Both the position numbers and the translations under genes were made by a program. From assembly GCF_004402535.1 (NCBI RefSeq), contig NZ_SOEY01000018.1:1-64000 (forward strand): DNA of 64,000 nucleotides, read 5' to 3'. Each line of letters opens with the position of its first letter. Position 1 is the first letter of the stretch. Below, in pieces: positions 1 to 8,103 of this stretch. The notes below the pieces were generated by a model. It was given only the letters and a program-made list of their open reading frames with translations, was not told where the DNA came from and searched no databases. The stretch comes from Cryobacterium glaciale. Lineage in GTDB: Bacteria; Actinomycetota; Actinomycetes; Actinomycetales; Microbacteriaceae.

Positions 1-1147
1 TGATGGGGGCTTCGATGCCGTCGATCCAGCCGACGCCGCGTTCGTTGTCGAGGTCGGTGGCGTTGATGTGGATCATGACGGTGGGGGCGGCGCCGCCCAT
101 GGTCGGGGTCTTCGGGTCGCGGGCGGCCGATTCGAACACGGCGCGGAGGATGTCGGCGCGTTTCTCCCCGGCGGTGCGGCGGTCGCCGTCGTAGCGGGTG
201 TCACCGGTGAAGGGGTCGGCACTGAAGCGCTCGGTGCCGTCTTCTGCCGGATCGAGGCCATCCAACGCGGTGTCAGCGCCGTCCACGCCGCTGCCGTCAG
301 TGGGTTCAGCGGGTTCGGTGGGTTCAAACCGTGGCGTGCGAGACCGTGCCGACAGGTGGGTGTCGAACAGGGTGTCCATGATGCCGCGTAGTTCCGGGGT
401 GACGTCGGCGCGCAGCGGGTAGAGCCCGTTGCGCAGCAGGCCGAAGGTGAGGGTGCTCTTCGCTTCGGTCGCGTCGTCGCCCGGGGCGGTGCCGTCGGGG
501 TCGAGCCGCCCCTGCCACTCCAGGGCTTGGGCGCGGAGCAGGTCGGGGGCGAAGCGGATGCCCGCCCCGGGCAGCCCCGCGGTCTCCGGGGTGATCGCGC
601 CGGTGGCAGAGGCGACCAGAGCACGTTCGACGTGGTCGAGGTCGTCCTGCATGACCGTGCCGTGCAGCGCGGTGAGAGTAGTGGCGATGATCTCCGCCGA
701 CTCGATACCCAGCTCGCCGCTGCCCAGCCCGTCGGCGATGACCGGATACCGGGCGGGCACGGGAAGGCCCATCGGGGTGCGTTCGACCGTGGTTTCACCG
801 AGTTTGAGGCGGCGTTTAGCTTCGCGGCCGGAGATGCCGGCGAGTTGGCTGATGAATTCGACCCGGTTGCGGCATCCGTTTCGGTAGGCCAGCGACCCGC
901 TGCCGAGGTCGGTCTCAGCACGCACCCCGATGTCGGTGGTCGAACGTAGTCTGACACCATCAACCTTGCGACCGAGACCTTCGAGGGCGGCCAGGACCGC
1001 GATGGCCTCGGCATCGTCGAGGTACCCAAACTTCACACCGTCGAACGCCGCAGCCAGAATCGACCCGGCCTGAGCGACCGCCGCCACCAGGGATCCCTCG
1101 GGTTCCGGCACAGGGCCGGGTGCGGCGGGCGGGGCGGTGAGGGTCAT
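1..1147 (-). CDS. DUF222 (REP13E12) family protein, N-terminal part, cut by window edge
   Basis: The minus-strand frame starts at the ATG at 1147 (MTLTAPPAAPGPVPEPEG) and stays open to the window edge, so at least 382 codons are present and the 3' end is missing. The reading contains the typical DUF222 pattern: an N-terminal helical part with many Ala and Leu residues, a basic stretch with GREAKRRLKLGE, and a C-proximal MIHINA segment. In this family the C-terminus normally carries an HNH nuclease domain, which would lie outside the window. These proteins are multicopy in actinobacteria and their role is unknown; a complete relative sits at 37583-39388. Family call is firm, function is not. 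Confidence 0.85.
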   Translation of the reverse strand, partial: MTLTAPPAAPGPVPEPEGSLVAAVAQAGSILAAAFDGVKFGYLDDAEAIAVLAALEGLGRKVDGVRLRSTTDIGVRAETDLGSGSLAYRNGCRNRVEFISQLAGISGREAKRRLKLGETTVERTPMGLPVPARYPVIADGLGSGELGIESAEIIATTLTALHGTVMQDDLDHVERALVASATGAITPETAGLPGAGIRFAPDLLRAQALEWQGRLDPDGTAPGDDATEAKSTLTFGLLRNGLYPLRADVTPELRGIMDTLFDTHLSARSRTPRFEPTEPAEPTDGSGVDGADTALDGLDPAEDGTERFSADPFTGDTRYDGDRRTAGEKRADILRAVFESAARDPKTPTMGGAAPTVMIHINATDLDNERGVGWIDGIEAPI

Positions 1148-1414
1148 GGCGACGGTGCCTCCTTCACCCACAATCCTAACGCAAATCGCCAATAAAGGCG
1201 AGAGAATCTCAATAATATGATGACGTAAGTTCAGAAGTTTCTTCTTATCGCTAAGCGCCTTCCGACCGACTCAGAGGTACACCCCGCCACAAGCGGACGC
1301 CGCAGGCCCGGCCGGTTCGCCGCCAGACAGCCATCGAGCCCCGAAGGTGGAGTGCGCAGACCCTGGCCCAACGATAAGTTGGACACGTCGTGGCTATGCG
1401 GCCGAAGGAGCATC

Positions 1415-2674
1415 ATGTCCACAACACCCCGCCTTCGCGGACCCAAATTCTCCACGCTCACCTGGATCGTGCTCGGAGTGTCACAAGTGCTGTTGCTCGT
1501 GGCCGCATCGACCGGCGGTTTTTCCGGCCTGTTCATGATGATTGGCTCGATCGGCGCCTTTACCGCCATCTACGTGCTGGCCACCGGCCGCCAATCCTGG
1601 GCTGTCATCCCCACGCGCAAGGTTGCCGGAGTCGTTCTGGCCGGGGCTCTCGTGGCGGTCATCGCCGGATCGTCGCTGGCGGCGGCATCCATCGACACCA
1701 ATCTGGCGAGCTCGACTGCCCACCCGACCGCGACCGCCGCAACACCGACACTGACCCCGACCCCGACGCCGAGCCCGACGCCCACTCCCGTGGCCTTCAC
1801 CGACGAAGCGCCGGCGGATCCGGCCACCACGAGGCCGGCATCCGAAGGGGCGAGCATCGTTCTGGCCGATACCGCAGCGACCGACACCACGGCCGTCGCG
1901 CTGCTGGCGACCCTGGCTGTGAAGGGACGCGCGCCCAAGACCGGGTACGACCGCAGCGGGGAATTCGGCACCGCCTGGCTCGACGTCGACCAGAACGGCT
2001 GCGACACGCGCAACGACATTCTGGCGCGAGACCTCACCGGCTCGGTGAAATCGGGCAGCTGTCGGGTTTTGACCGGCACGTTACTCGGGCCGTACACGGG
2101 AAAAACCATCAATTTCGTGCGTGGAAACGCGACATCGTCGCTGGTCCAGATCGACCACGTGGTGGCTCTGTCGAATGCGTGGCAGACCGGCGCCCAGCAA
2201 CTCAGCCAGGCCCAGCGGGTGTCGCTGGCGAACGATCCACTCAACCTTCTGGCCGTGGATGGGCGCACGAACTCCAGCAAGGGTGACGGCGACACGGCCA
2301 CCTGGTTACCGCCGGTGAAGTCGTACCGGTGCGCCTATGTGGCACGCCAGATTTCGGTCAAGGCAACCTACGGATTGTGGGTGACCCAGGCCGAGCACGA
2401 CGCGATGACCCGCATTCTCACGGCCTGCCCCGACGAGCGGGCTACGGCATCCGCTTTTGCGCCGGAGCCAGTGGTCGTGGCCCCCGCTCCGGTGGTCGTC
2501 GCGCCGGTTCCTGTCGTCGTAGAACCGGCACCGGTTGAGCCCGCTCCGGCAAGCGCCTCTTACGAAAACTGCACTGCGGCACGAGCGGCGGGCGCCGCCC
2601 CGGTGTACAGAGGCGACCCTGGGTACGGAGACCACCTCGACGGCGACAACGACGGAGTCGGCTGCCAAAATTAG
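1415..2674 (+). CDS. Membrane-anchored HNH (DUF1524/GmrSD C-like) nuclease with excalibur domain
   Basis: 419 residues. The ATG at 1415 is chosen because GAAGGAG lies 5 nt upstream; an in-frame start at 1352 has no such site. Residues about 15-90 hold hydrophobic membrane segments, followed by a Thr/Pro-rich linker. The middle contains a DUF1524-type HNH core (GYDRSGEFGTAW, IDHVVALSNAWQTGA, NDPLNLLAVDG with the Asn, KGDGDTATWLPP). A Val/Pro/Ala-rich repeat linker then leads to a C-terminal excalibur calcium-binding motif (YENCTAARAAG, DGDNDGVGCQN). The layout fits an extracytoplasmic, surface-held nuclease, as in other actinobacterial HNH/excalibur proteins. Substrate and biological role are unknown. 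Confidence 0.85.
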   Translation: MSTTPRLRGPKFSTLTWIVLGVSQVLLLVAASTGGFSGLFMMIGSIGAFTAIYVLATGRQSWAVIPTRKVAGVVLAGALVAVIAGSSLAAASIDTNLASSTAHPTATAATPTLTPTPTPSPTPTPVAFTDEAPADPATTRPASEGASIVLADTAATDTTAVALLATLAVKGRAPKTGYDRSGEFGTAWLDVDQNGCDTRNDILARDLTGSVKSGSCRVLTGTLLGPYTGKTINFVRGNATSSLVQIDHVVALSNAWQTGAQQLSQAQRVSLANDPLNLLAVDGRTNSSKGDGDTATWLPPVKSYRCAYVARQISVKATYGLWVTQAEHDAMTRILTACPDERATASAFAPEPVVVAPAPVVVAPVPVVVEPAPVEPAPASASYENCTAARAAGAAPVYRGDPGYGDHLDGDNDGVGCQN

Positions 2675-2712
2675 CAGTCCAGCGGGCGCAATACGGGCCC
2701 AGGACTGCGCCC
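2675..2712. terminator. Competing inverted repeats between convergent genes
   Basis: Just after the stop at 2674, CAGTCC (2675-2680) pairs with GGACTG (2702-2707), and GGGCGCA (2684-2690) pairs with TGCGCCC (2706-2712). The two hairpins are mutually exclusive. No U-tract follows. Position between the convergent nuclease and AarF genes suggests a terminator. Confidence 0.45.
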
Positions 2713-2794
2713 ATAGACCTCACAAGCGGATGCCGTCCCGCCCGTCGGCCGGGTCGCCTCCGCGTCGCAGACCGTCGCGACCGCCGACTCTGAA

Positions 2795-2832
2795 CTAACG
2801 CAGCTCCGACCTAACGCAGCTCCGACCTAACG
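2795..2832. repeat. 16-bp tandem repeat overlapping the AarF stop codon
   Basis: The unit CTAACGCAGCTCCGAC occurs at 2795-2810 and 2811-2826 and is followed by CTAACG at 2827-2832. The third CTA is the minus-strand TAG stop of the AarF gene, so the duplication copied the stop-codon region into the 3' flank. Confidence 0.8.
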
Positions 2833-4527
2833 GCGACCGGCGAACAGGGCGTGCAACAGGGGGGCGACCGACGCGACCATGATTACGGTGCCCAGCACCG
2901 CGTCATCCGCTCGCAGAAGTACACCGGCGATGAGCAGTGCGCCGAACAACACGGCCGAAACCGCCTGCCGGGTGGAGCGTTCGAGGCGCGCGACCCGCTT
3001 CTCCAGGCCCGGGCTGGCGACGCCCACCGAGCCGTCTTCGACTCGGGTGATGAACTCATCCAGTCGCTTCGGCAGACGAACGGCGAGACCGACCGTCTCC
3101 ATCGCCTGCTTAATGATGTCCTGCACCAGGTTGCCGCTCTCGTCGCGCAGCAGTTGCGCGGCGTAGGGCTCGACGGAGTCCCACAGGTTGAACGCGGGGT
3201 TCAGCGCACTGGATACCCCGGAGGTGAGTGACATCGCCCGAATGATGAGCAGAAAGTTCTCGGGCAGCTGAAACGGCAGTGAGCGCACGACGTCGCCGAA
3301 TTGCACCGCGAAGTCGCGGAACTCGCGCGGGTCGACCTCGCGCAACTCGGCGAAGCCCATTCCGCCGAACCGGGCGAACAGGGTCGTCATCGCGCGTTCG
3401 AGTTCCGTCGTCTCGGCCGAGGGAAGGAGCACGCCGACGTCGTTCATAGCGTTGACCAGTCCGCGCCCGTCCCGTGAGGCGGCGGCGATCAGCATTTTGC
3501 GCAGTCCGGTGCGTGTACTGGTGGGAACCTCACCCATCATGCCGAAGTCGATGAACGTCAGCTTCCAGCCACGCTCGCTCTCTGCGTCGGAGGTGACGAA
3601 GATGTTTCCGGGGTGCGGGTCGGCGTGAAAAAAGCCCATCGTGAACATCTGGTCGAACATGACCTCGGCGAAGACCGGGGCCACCTCAGCCGGGTCGATC
3701 CCGGCAGCACGCAGGGCCTCGACGTCGGTGATCTTGATCGCCGTCACGTCTTCGAGGGTGAGCACCCGGCGGGTAGTACGCTCCCAGACGACACCGGGCA
3801 CGCTCACCCGGTCGTCGTCGGGGAAGGCCGCCGCAAAGCGCTCGGAACTGGCTGCCTCGTGCAGGTAGTCGATCTCTTCGAGGCTGGTCTGGGCGAATTC
3901 CTCGACCAGCGCTGGCATGTCGACGCGGTTGTACACCAGCCGAACGTGGCTGAGCCACCCGCCCACCTTGCGCAGGGCGGCGAGGTCGACGTCGATGATC
4001 TCGTCGATTCCGGGTCGCTGCACCTTGATGATGACCTCGTCGAGTCCCGTGTCAGCGGCATCGAGTGCGGTTAGTCGGGCTCGGTGCGCCTGCCCGAGCG
4101 ATGCCGCCGCCACGGGCGTCTCGTCGACCGACGTGAAGGCCCGCTCGAGCGGCATGCCCAGCTCGGTCTCGATGGCAGCGCGAATGGCCGCGAACGATAC
4201 CGGCGCGACTTCGTCTTGCAGCCCCTCGAGTTCTTTGGTGATCTCGGGCGGCAGCACGTCGAGGCGCGATGACATGAACTGCCCGACCTTGATCATGAGA
4301 CCGCCGAGGTCGGCCGCGAGCACGTGAAAACCCTTGGCGAAGCGTTGCATCCGCTTGGAGCGGGTGCGCTCGGCGATTTTGACCAGCCCGATGCGAGGCA
4401 GGAACAACTCGAACCACCACGTTATGGCGAGATACCAGCTGGCAAAACGCAGTATGCGGCGGTAGCGGGCGCGCATGTTTCCCGCGCCCGAATTCGAGTC
4501 GTAGCTACCTCGTCGAGCCAGTGGCAC
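2827..4527 (-). CDS. AarF/ABC1/UbiB family atypical kinase
   Basis: 566 residues, the usual length for the family. Visible marks are the KxGQ motif (LMIKVGQFMSSRLD), the Ala-rich nucleotide loop replacement (AAASLGQAHRA), the lysine in IIKVQRPG, and the catalytic HADPHPGNIF and FIDFGMMG motifs. Two hydrophobic C-terminal segments suggest membrane attachment. UbiB relatives are atypical ATPases that support isoprenoid-lipid or quinone metabolism; the substrate here cannot be told. The start is GTG at 4527, three bases after the PadR stop, so the two are probably cotranscribed and coupled; an in-frame ATG at 4476 (MRARYRRIL) is the alternative. Confidence 0.9.
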   Translation of the reverse strand: MPLARRGSYDSNSGAGNMRARYRRILRFASWYLAITWWFELFLPRIGLVKIAERTRSKRMQRFAKGFHVLAADLGGLMIKVGQFMSSRLDVLPPEITKELEGLQDEVAPVSFAAIRAAIETELGMPLERAFTSVDETPVAAASLGQAHRARLTALDAADTGLDEVIIKVQRPGIDEIIDVDLAALRKVGGWLSHVRLVYNRVDMPALVEEFAQTSLEEIDYLHEAASSERFAAAFPDDDRVSVPGVVWERTTRRVLTLEDVTAIKITDVEALRAAGIDPAEVAPVFAEVMFDQMFTMGFFHADPHPGNIFVTSDAESERGWKLTFIDFGMMGEVPTSTRTGLRKMLIAAASRDGRGLVNAMNDVGVLLPSAETTELERAMTTLFARFGGMGFAELREVDPREFRDFAVQFGDVVRSLPFQLPENFLLIIRAMSLTSGVSSALNPAFNLWDSVEPYAAQLLRDESGNLVQDIIKQAMETVGLAVRLPKRLDEFITRVEDGSVGVASPGLEKRVARLERSTRQAVSAVLFGALLIAGVLLRADDAVLGTVIMVASVAPLLHALFAGRR

Positions 4528-4530
4528 CCG

Positions 4531-5067
4531 TCAGTCCTGGGCGAGGATCGAGTAGAGCTTGCGACGGGCGTCGTCGAGCACCGTGACGGCTTGCTTCACC
4601 TGCTCGGGCGAGCCGGTGCGGCCAACCTGTGCCGCTGCCTGGGCGAGCTCGATACCGGCCTTCGGCAGTGCCGCATGGCCAGAAGGCGACGGGGTGGCTT
4701 CCCAGGGCGCGCTGGTGTCGGCGTCAGCGACAGCGGCGCGACCCTCGTCGGTCAGGGAGTAGATCTTGCGCCCGTTGCTCTCTTCGGCGCTGATCAGGCC
4801 TTCGTCGGCCAGCAACTGTAGGGTCGGGTAGACCGATCCGGCGCTGGGCTTCCAGCTACCGCCGCTGCGCTCTTCGATTTCGTGAATGATCTGGTAGCCG
4901 TGCATCGACTGTTCCGCGAGCAGCGCCAGCACTGCCGTGCGTACCTCGCCGCGGCCGGCGCGGGTGCCGGTCTGCTTTTCGAACCGCGAGCGGAACTGTT
5001 CCATGGCCTGCCAGATGCCGTCGATGTTGCCAGCGTTGAACCCGCCTGTTGGGAATGTATTGCCCAT
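4531..5067 (-). CDS. PadR family transcriptional regulator
   Basis: 178 residues. A Gly/Asn-rich N-terminus precedes a PadR winged helix (VLALLAEQSMHGYQIIHEIE, SAGSVYPTLQLLADEGLI) and a C-terminal helical dimerisation region. The ATG at 5067 has a strong AGAGGAGG site. The gene leads a two-gene operon with the AarF-type kinase, so it probably represses itself and that gene. An inverted repeat at 5094-5109 just upstream is a likely operator. Confidence 0.92.
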   Translation of the reverse strand: MGNTFPTGGFNAGNIDGIWQAMEQFRSRFEKQTGTRAGRGEVRTAVLALLAEQSMHGYQIIHEIEERSGGSWKPSAGSVYPTLQLLADEGLISAEESNGRKIYSLTDEGRAAVADADTSAPWEATPSPSGHAALPKAGIELAQAAAQVGRTGSPEQVKQAVTVLDDARRKLYSILAQD

Positions 5068-5093
5068 GATTGCCTCCTCTAGGAACTGCGAAC

Positions 5094-5109
5094 GATATAC
5101 AGCGATATC
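5094..5109 (-). promoter_or_regulatory. Candidate PadR operator
   Basis: GATAT-ACAGCG-ATATC is a perfect 5-bp inverted repeat 27 bp upstream of the padR start codon, in an AT-rich patch of otherwise GC-rich DNA. A related GATA element follows near 5114-5118. Autoregulation is inferred from position only. Confidence 0.4.
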
Positions 5110-5238
5110 TCAACGATACCCAGCGATGCCTGCGAACGACACACCCAAACGGATGCTCAGGGTTCGCTCCCAGCCAGCGCCGATTTTAGCAATCACCATC
5201 GATCGAGAGAGAGGCGGCCACGGGTCTAGCGTTGAATC

Positions 5239-5565
5239 ATGGAACACACAACGCTGCCCCTCACCCACATCGCGAACGTTCGGGCCGACGCCGCGGTTGA
5301 ACCCGGCCGACTCGGGCACAGCACGGTTCTCGCCTCCCCCGGCGTGCGCGTGGTCGTGCTCACCTTTGAGGCCGGATTCACGCTCAAGAAGCACTCAGCG
5401 CCCAAGATCCTGCTCATGCAAGCCCTCGACGGGAGCCTCCGCGTCACCGCCGGCGGGCAGGTCACCGACCTGGTGCCCGGCGCCCTGCTGCGGCTCGATG
5501 CCAGCCTCGAACACGAGGTCGAGGCGCTCGAGGAGTCGCGGCTGATGCTCACCCTGATCGGTTAG
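5239..5565 (+). CDS. Cupin domain protein
   Basis: 108 residues forming a single small cupin barrel: a Gly-containing first part (GVRVVVLTFEAGFTLKKH), a middle strand (KILLMQALDGSLRVTAGG) and a second half ending VPGALLRLDASLEHEVEAL. The second-half His (LEHEV) is in place for a metal site, and His of TLKKH in the first. Small stand-alone cupins of this kind are often sensors or sugar or small-molecule binders; the ligand is unknown. It is followed 26 bp later by the YccF gene on the same strand. Confidence 0.75.
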   Translation: MEHTTLPLTHIANVRADAAVEPGRLGHSTVLASPGVRVVVLTFEAGFTLKKHSAPKILLMQALDGSLRVTAGGQVTDLVPGALLRLDASLEHEVEALEESRLMLTLIG

Positions 5566-5591
5566 ACGCCACCTGCGAGAATAGAACCACC

Positions 5592-5966
5592 ATGAAGACT
5601 CTCCTCAACATCATCTGGCTCGTGCTCTCCGGGTTCTGGCTGTTCATCGGCTACATGGTGGCAGCCCTCATCATGTGCGTGCTCATCGTCACAATTCCCT
5701 GGGGAATCGCGGCGGCACGCATCGGCGTCTACGCGCTCTGGCCGTTCGGTAAAACCGTGGTCGACACCCCGAACGCGGGCGTCGCGTCCCTACTCGGCAA
5801 CGTCGTCTGGGTGATTCTGGCCGGCTGGTGGATCGCCCTCGAGCACCTGCTCTCTGGCATCGCGCTCTGCATCACCATCATCGGCATCCCGTTCGGCATC
5901 GCTAATTTCAAGCTGATCCCGGTCGCGCTCATGCCGCTCGGCAAGCAGATAGTCGACACGCCCTAA
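5592..5966 (+). CDS. YccF domain membrane protein
   Basis: 124 residues made of two similar halves, each with a hydrophobic helix, the motif IP(W/F)GIA and a final (A/P)L(W/M)P(F/L)GK with VDTP at its end (residues about 30-60 and 95-124). This duplicated pattern is the YccF family of inner-membrane proteins, whose function is unknown. The ATG is preceded by a weak site (GAGAATAG). It may be cotranscribed with the upstream cupin gene. Confidence 0.88.
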   Translation: MKTLLNIIWLVLSGFWLFIGYMVAALIMCVLIVTIPWGIAAARIGVYALWPFGKTVVDTPNAGVASLLGNVVWVILAGWWIALEHLLSGIALCITIIGIPFGIANFKLIPVALMPLGKQIVDTP

Positions 5967-6088
5967 CGTTCATCGGTCGCACGCCAATGCTTTGCAGAAA
6001 AGCGGATGCCGCCGGCGCCGGCACCACAGGCAGGCCTGGGTCGAACTTTCCCATAGAAAAGTCTTACGCTTCGTATTACGCTGGCATC

Positions 6089-6319
6089 ATGGCGATAGTC
6101 AACTTCCGCACCGACGAAGTCACCCAACAGGCACTCGACGAGCTCACAGCCGAGGGCTCAACCGTCTCCGCCGCGATTCGTAAGGCTTTACTCGATGCGG
6201 CACGCCAGAAGCGGCGTAATTTCATGCGGCGCGAGTCCACTGCCCTTCTGAATGACGCAGCCGACCTCGCAGAAAGCCGTGCCGCGCTCCGCGATATGGA
6301 CGACCTGCGTGCGTGGTGA
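6089..6319 (+). CDS. Ribbon-helix-helix type antitoxin of a MazF-type pair
   Basis: 76 residues. The start at ATG 6089 gives MAIVNFRTDEVTQQALDEL, a short beta strand followed by a helix as in ribbon-helix-helix antitoxins, then a second helix with TVSAAIRKALLDAAR and an acidic tail (ALRDMDDLRAW) that would wrap the toxin. The gene overlaps the toxin start by 11 nt, the usual antitoxin-first coupling. Autorepression is expected but no operator was identified with confidence. Confidence 0.75.
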   Translation: MAIVNFRTDEVTQQALDELTAEGSTVSAAIRKALLDAARQKRRNFMRRESTALLNDAADLAESRAALRDMDDLRAW

Positions 6320-6623
6320 CATCCACCGGCTGCGCGCACCTCACGGCACGCGTGGCCACGAGCAGTCGGGCGAGCGTTTCGCGGTCATCCTGCAGTCCGA
6401 CGATCTGATGCTGTCGACCGTCTTGGTGGCCCCGACCTCTCGTTCTGCGCAACCCAGAAGCTTTCGCCCGACAATTTCGATCGCGGGCGAACGAACGCAG
6501 GTGCTCGTGGAGCAGACATCCCCTGTCGCGCCCGAACGTCTCGGCGTGCTGATAGGTCATGTCAGCCGCGAGGAACTCAACAGCATTGACGATGCCCTCC
6601 GTCTCGCCCTGCAACTGGACTAA
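6309..6623 (+). CDS. MazF/PemK-type toxin (endoribonuclease)
   Basis: 104 residues from a GTG at 6309. The N-terminus matches the PemK/MazF consensus: RGDIHRL, then GHEQSGERFAVILQSDDL, LSTVLVAPTS and a late VEQTSPV segment. The RGDI and GHEQ-G-R patterns carry the residues expected for mRNA cleavage in this family. Starting at GTG gives the normal family length and an 11-nt overlap with the antitoxin; an in-frame ATG further upstream lies inside the antitoxin gene and is unlikely. Predicted to cleave mRNA at short sequences when antitoxin is lost. Confidence 0.85.
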   Translation: MRGDIHRLRAPHGTRGHEQSGERFAVILQSDDLMLSTVLVAPTSRSAQPRSFRPTISIAGERTQVLVEQTSPVAPERLGVLIGHVSREELNSIDDALRLALQLD

Positions 6624-6720
6624 CGGCGCCGGCCGAGGCTGACGTACGCGATTCGCCGGTCGAGGAGCCGGCATGCCTTTCGCCGGCATCTCGAGACCTG
6701 GCGAGACCACCTGTCGAATC

Positions 6721-7317
6721 TCAGACGGGGAGAGCCCTGCGGTACGTGACGTGTGTGACCAGTTCCCGCCCCACCGAGCTGAGCTTCTCAAGCTTGAGGT
6801 CGTCTAGCCCCGCCAGCAACGGCTCGCCGGCGCGCAGCAACGCCGTCGCGATGTGCAGCCGCAGTTCGTCGATCAGCCCGGTTGACAGGTATTGCCGCGC
6901 AGTGGCGACCCCGCCCGCGATCGCCACCTCTCGCTCCCCCGCAGCGGAGCGAGCCTGCTCCAGTGCCGATTCGATGCCAGCGGTGACGAACGTGAAGGAT
7001 GTCCCGCCTTTCATGGTCAGCAGAGCTCGCGGGTAGTGCGTCAGCACGAACACCGGCGCGTGGTACGGCGGGTCGTCGCCCCACCAGCCCGTCCATTCGT
7101 CGTCCCACTCGCCGCGGCCAGGACCGAACATATTGCGCCCCATGATGTAGGCGCCCGCGGTCGCGATGGCGGCGATCTCGGCGGCGTTCTCGTCGGGCCG
7201 CTCGAAGCGCCAGCGGGCCAGACGTTCGCCGCCTTCTCCGAGCGGATGCTCCAGACTCTGATTCACGCCGGCCGCGTAGCCGTCTTCCGAGACCATCATG
7301 TCGCAGGTCACTGTCAT
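6721..7317 (-). CDS. Dihydrofolate reductase family (RibD C-terminal-like) protein
   Basis: 198 residues. The ATG at 7317 has CAGGAGCG at proper spacing and is preferred to the GTG at 7341. Motifs of the RibD-C/DHFR-like fold include MMVSEDGYAAG near the start, AGAYIMGRNMFGPG, and VAIAGGVATARQYLSTGLID with the Gly-rich NADPH loop. Such stand-alone proteins are annotated as NADPH-dependent reductases of unknown substrate; they are not the essential folate enzyme. It is separate from the neighbouring toxin-antitoxin pairs. Confidence 0.87.
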   Translation of the reverse strand: MTVTCDMMVSEDGYAAGVNQSLEHPLGEGGERLARWRFERPDENAAEIAAIATAGAYIMGRNMFGPGRGEWDDEWTGWWGDDPPYHAPVFVLTHYPRALLTMKGGTSFTFVTAGIESALEQARSAAGEREVAIAGGVATARQYLSTGLIDELRLHIATALLRAGEPLLAGLDDLKLEKLSSVGRELVTHVTYRRALPV

Positions 7318-7350
7318 GTCGATCGCTCCTGTTCTGGTCACACTGATTGG

Positions 7351-7734
7351 TTACGACCGGGCGTCGCGCACGAATGGTCGGCCTAACGAGATCAAGACCC
7401 GGTCTGCGGTGAGCAGGGTCATACCCTCCACGTATGCCTGCGCGAGAATCAGACGGTCGAACGGGTCATGTCGGGCGAGTTCAGGGAAGACTCCCACAGC
7501 CTCAGCGTGGCGGTGGTTCAACGGTAATTGTTGGATCCCATTGGCGCGAGCAACAGCGGCGAAGTCCGGCGGAACGGAGAGCTTGCCCAGCATGGTCTTG
7601 ATCGAGATCTCGAAGAGCGAAACTGGAGACGAGTAGACCTCGTCGCTCTCGGCCAACAGACGGAGGGAATTCGCGCCGAACTGTTTCGGATCGCCGAGCA
7701 CCCAGAGCAACGCGTTGGTGTCAAGAAGGATCAT
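7351..7734 (-). CDS. vapC: PIN-domain toxin, VapC type
   Basis: 127 residues from ATG 7734 (MILLDTNALLWVLGD). PIN-domain acids are visible: the first Asp in LLDTNA, the Glu of SLFEISIK and the late Asp in LLTADRVL, with HDPFDRLILAQA between. PIN toxins of this subgroup cleave RNA. The start lies inside the last 14 nt of the upstream Phd-type antitoxin gene, so the pair is coupled. Confidence 0.9.
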   Translation of the reverse strand: MILLDTNALLWVLGDPKQFGANSLRLLAESDEVYSSPVSLFEISIKTMLGKLSVPPDFAAVARANGIQQLPLNHRHAEAVGVFPELARHDPFDRLILAQAYVEGMTLLTADRVLISLGRPFVRDARS

Positions 7735-7987
7735 CAGTGTGCAGGGGTGCGTGATCACCGTAAAACATGGCATCGATCTCGTCGTTCGGCCACGAGAATG
7801 CGTCTGTGGCCACCCAGATCTGGCCCTCGAGCGCCCCGAATTGCAGCCCGTTACCGCCTTGATGAGGCACTAAGTCGGCAATCGGCTTGCCAGCCCGGGC
7901 GATGACTACCCGCTCCCCACCCTCGACGCGCTGAAGCAGTCGCGATAATTGGGTCTTTGCGTCGTGGATGTTCACGATCTCGGTCAT
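7721..7987 (-). CDS. Phd/YefM family antitoxin
   Basis: 88 residues, ATG 7987. The N-terminal MTEIVNIHDAKTQLSRLL is the classical Phd/YefM DNA-binding pattern, followed by GERVVIARAGKPIADLVP. The C-terminal part contains WPNDEIDAMFYG, the toxin-binding tail often seen in partners of PIN toxins. Overlap with the downstream vapC start is 14 nt. Upstream, TTAGTCCACTGGACTAA (about 7999-8015) is a near-perfect palindrome and a plausible operator. Confidence 0.9.
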   Translation of the reverse strand: MTEIVNIHDAKTQLSRLLQRVEGGERVVIARAGKPIADLVPHQGGNGLQFGALEGQIWVATDAFSWPNDEIDAMFYGDHAPLHTDDPS

Positions 7988-7998
7988 GCAGCCAGCGT

Positions 7999-8015
7999 AC
8001 TTAGTCCACTGGACT
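7999..8015 (-). promoter_or_regulatory. Palindrome upstream of the Phd-type antitoxin gene
   Basis: TTAGTCCACTGGACTAA is a 17-bp dyad (TTAGTCCA-C-TGGACTAA) 12 bp upstream of the antitoxin ATG. It is a good candidate for the operator through which the antitoxin, alone or with its toxin, represses the pair. Confidence 0.6.
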
Positions 8016-8103
8016 AAGTCCAGATCTGCTGGGTTATCGCCGCGGGCGCATGCAGGCCTGTCGATACAGATATCCAGAACCCGGGCATCTACGATTGCAG
8101 GGC

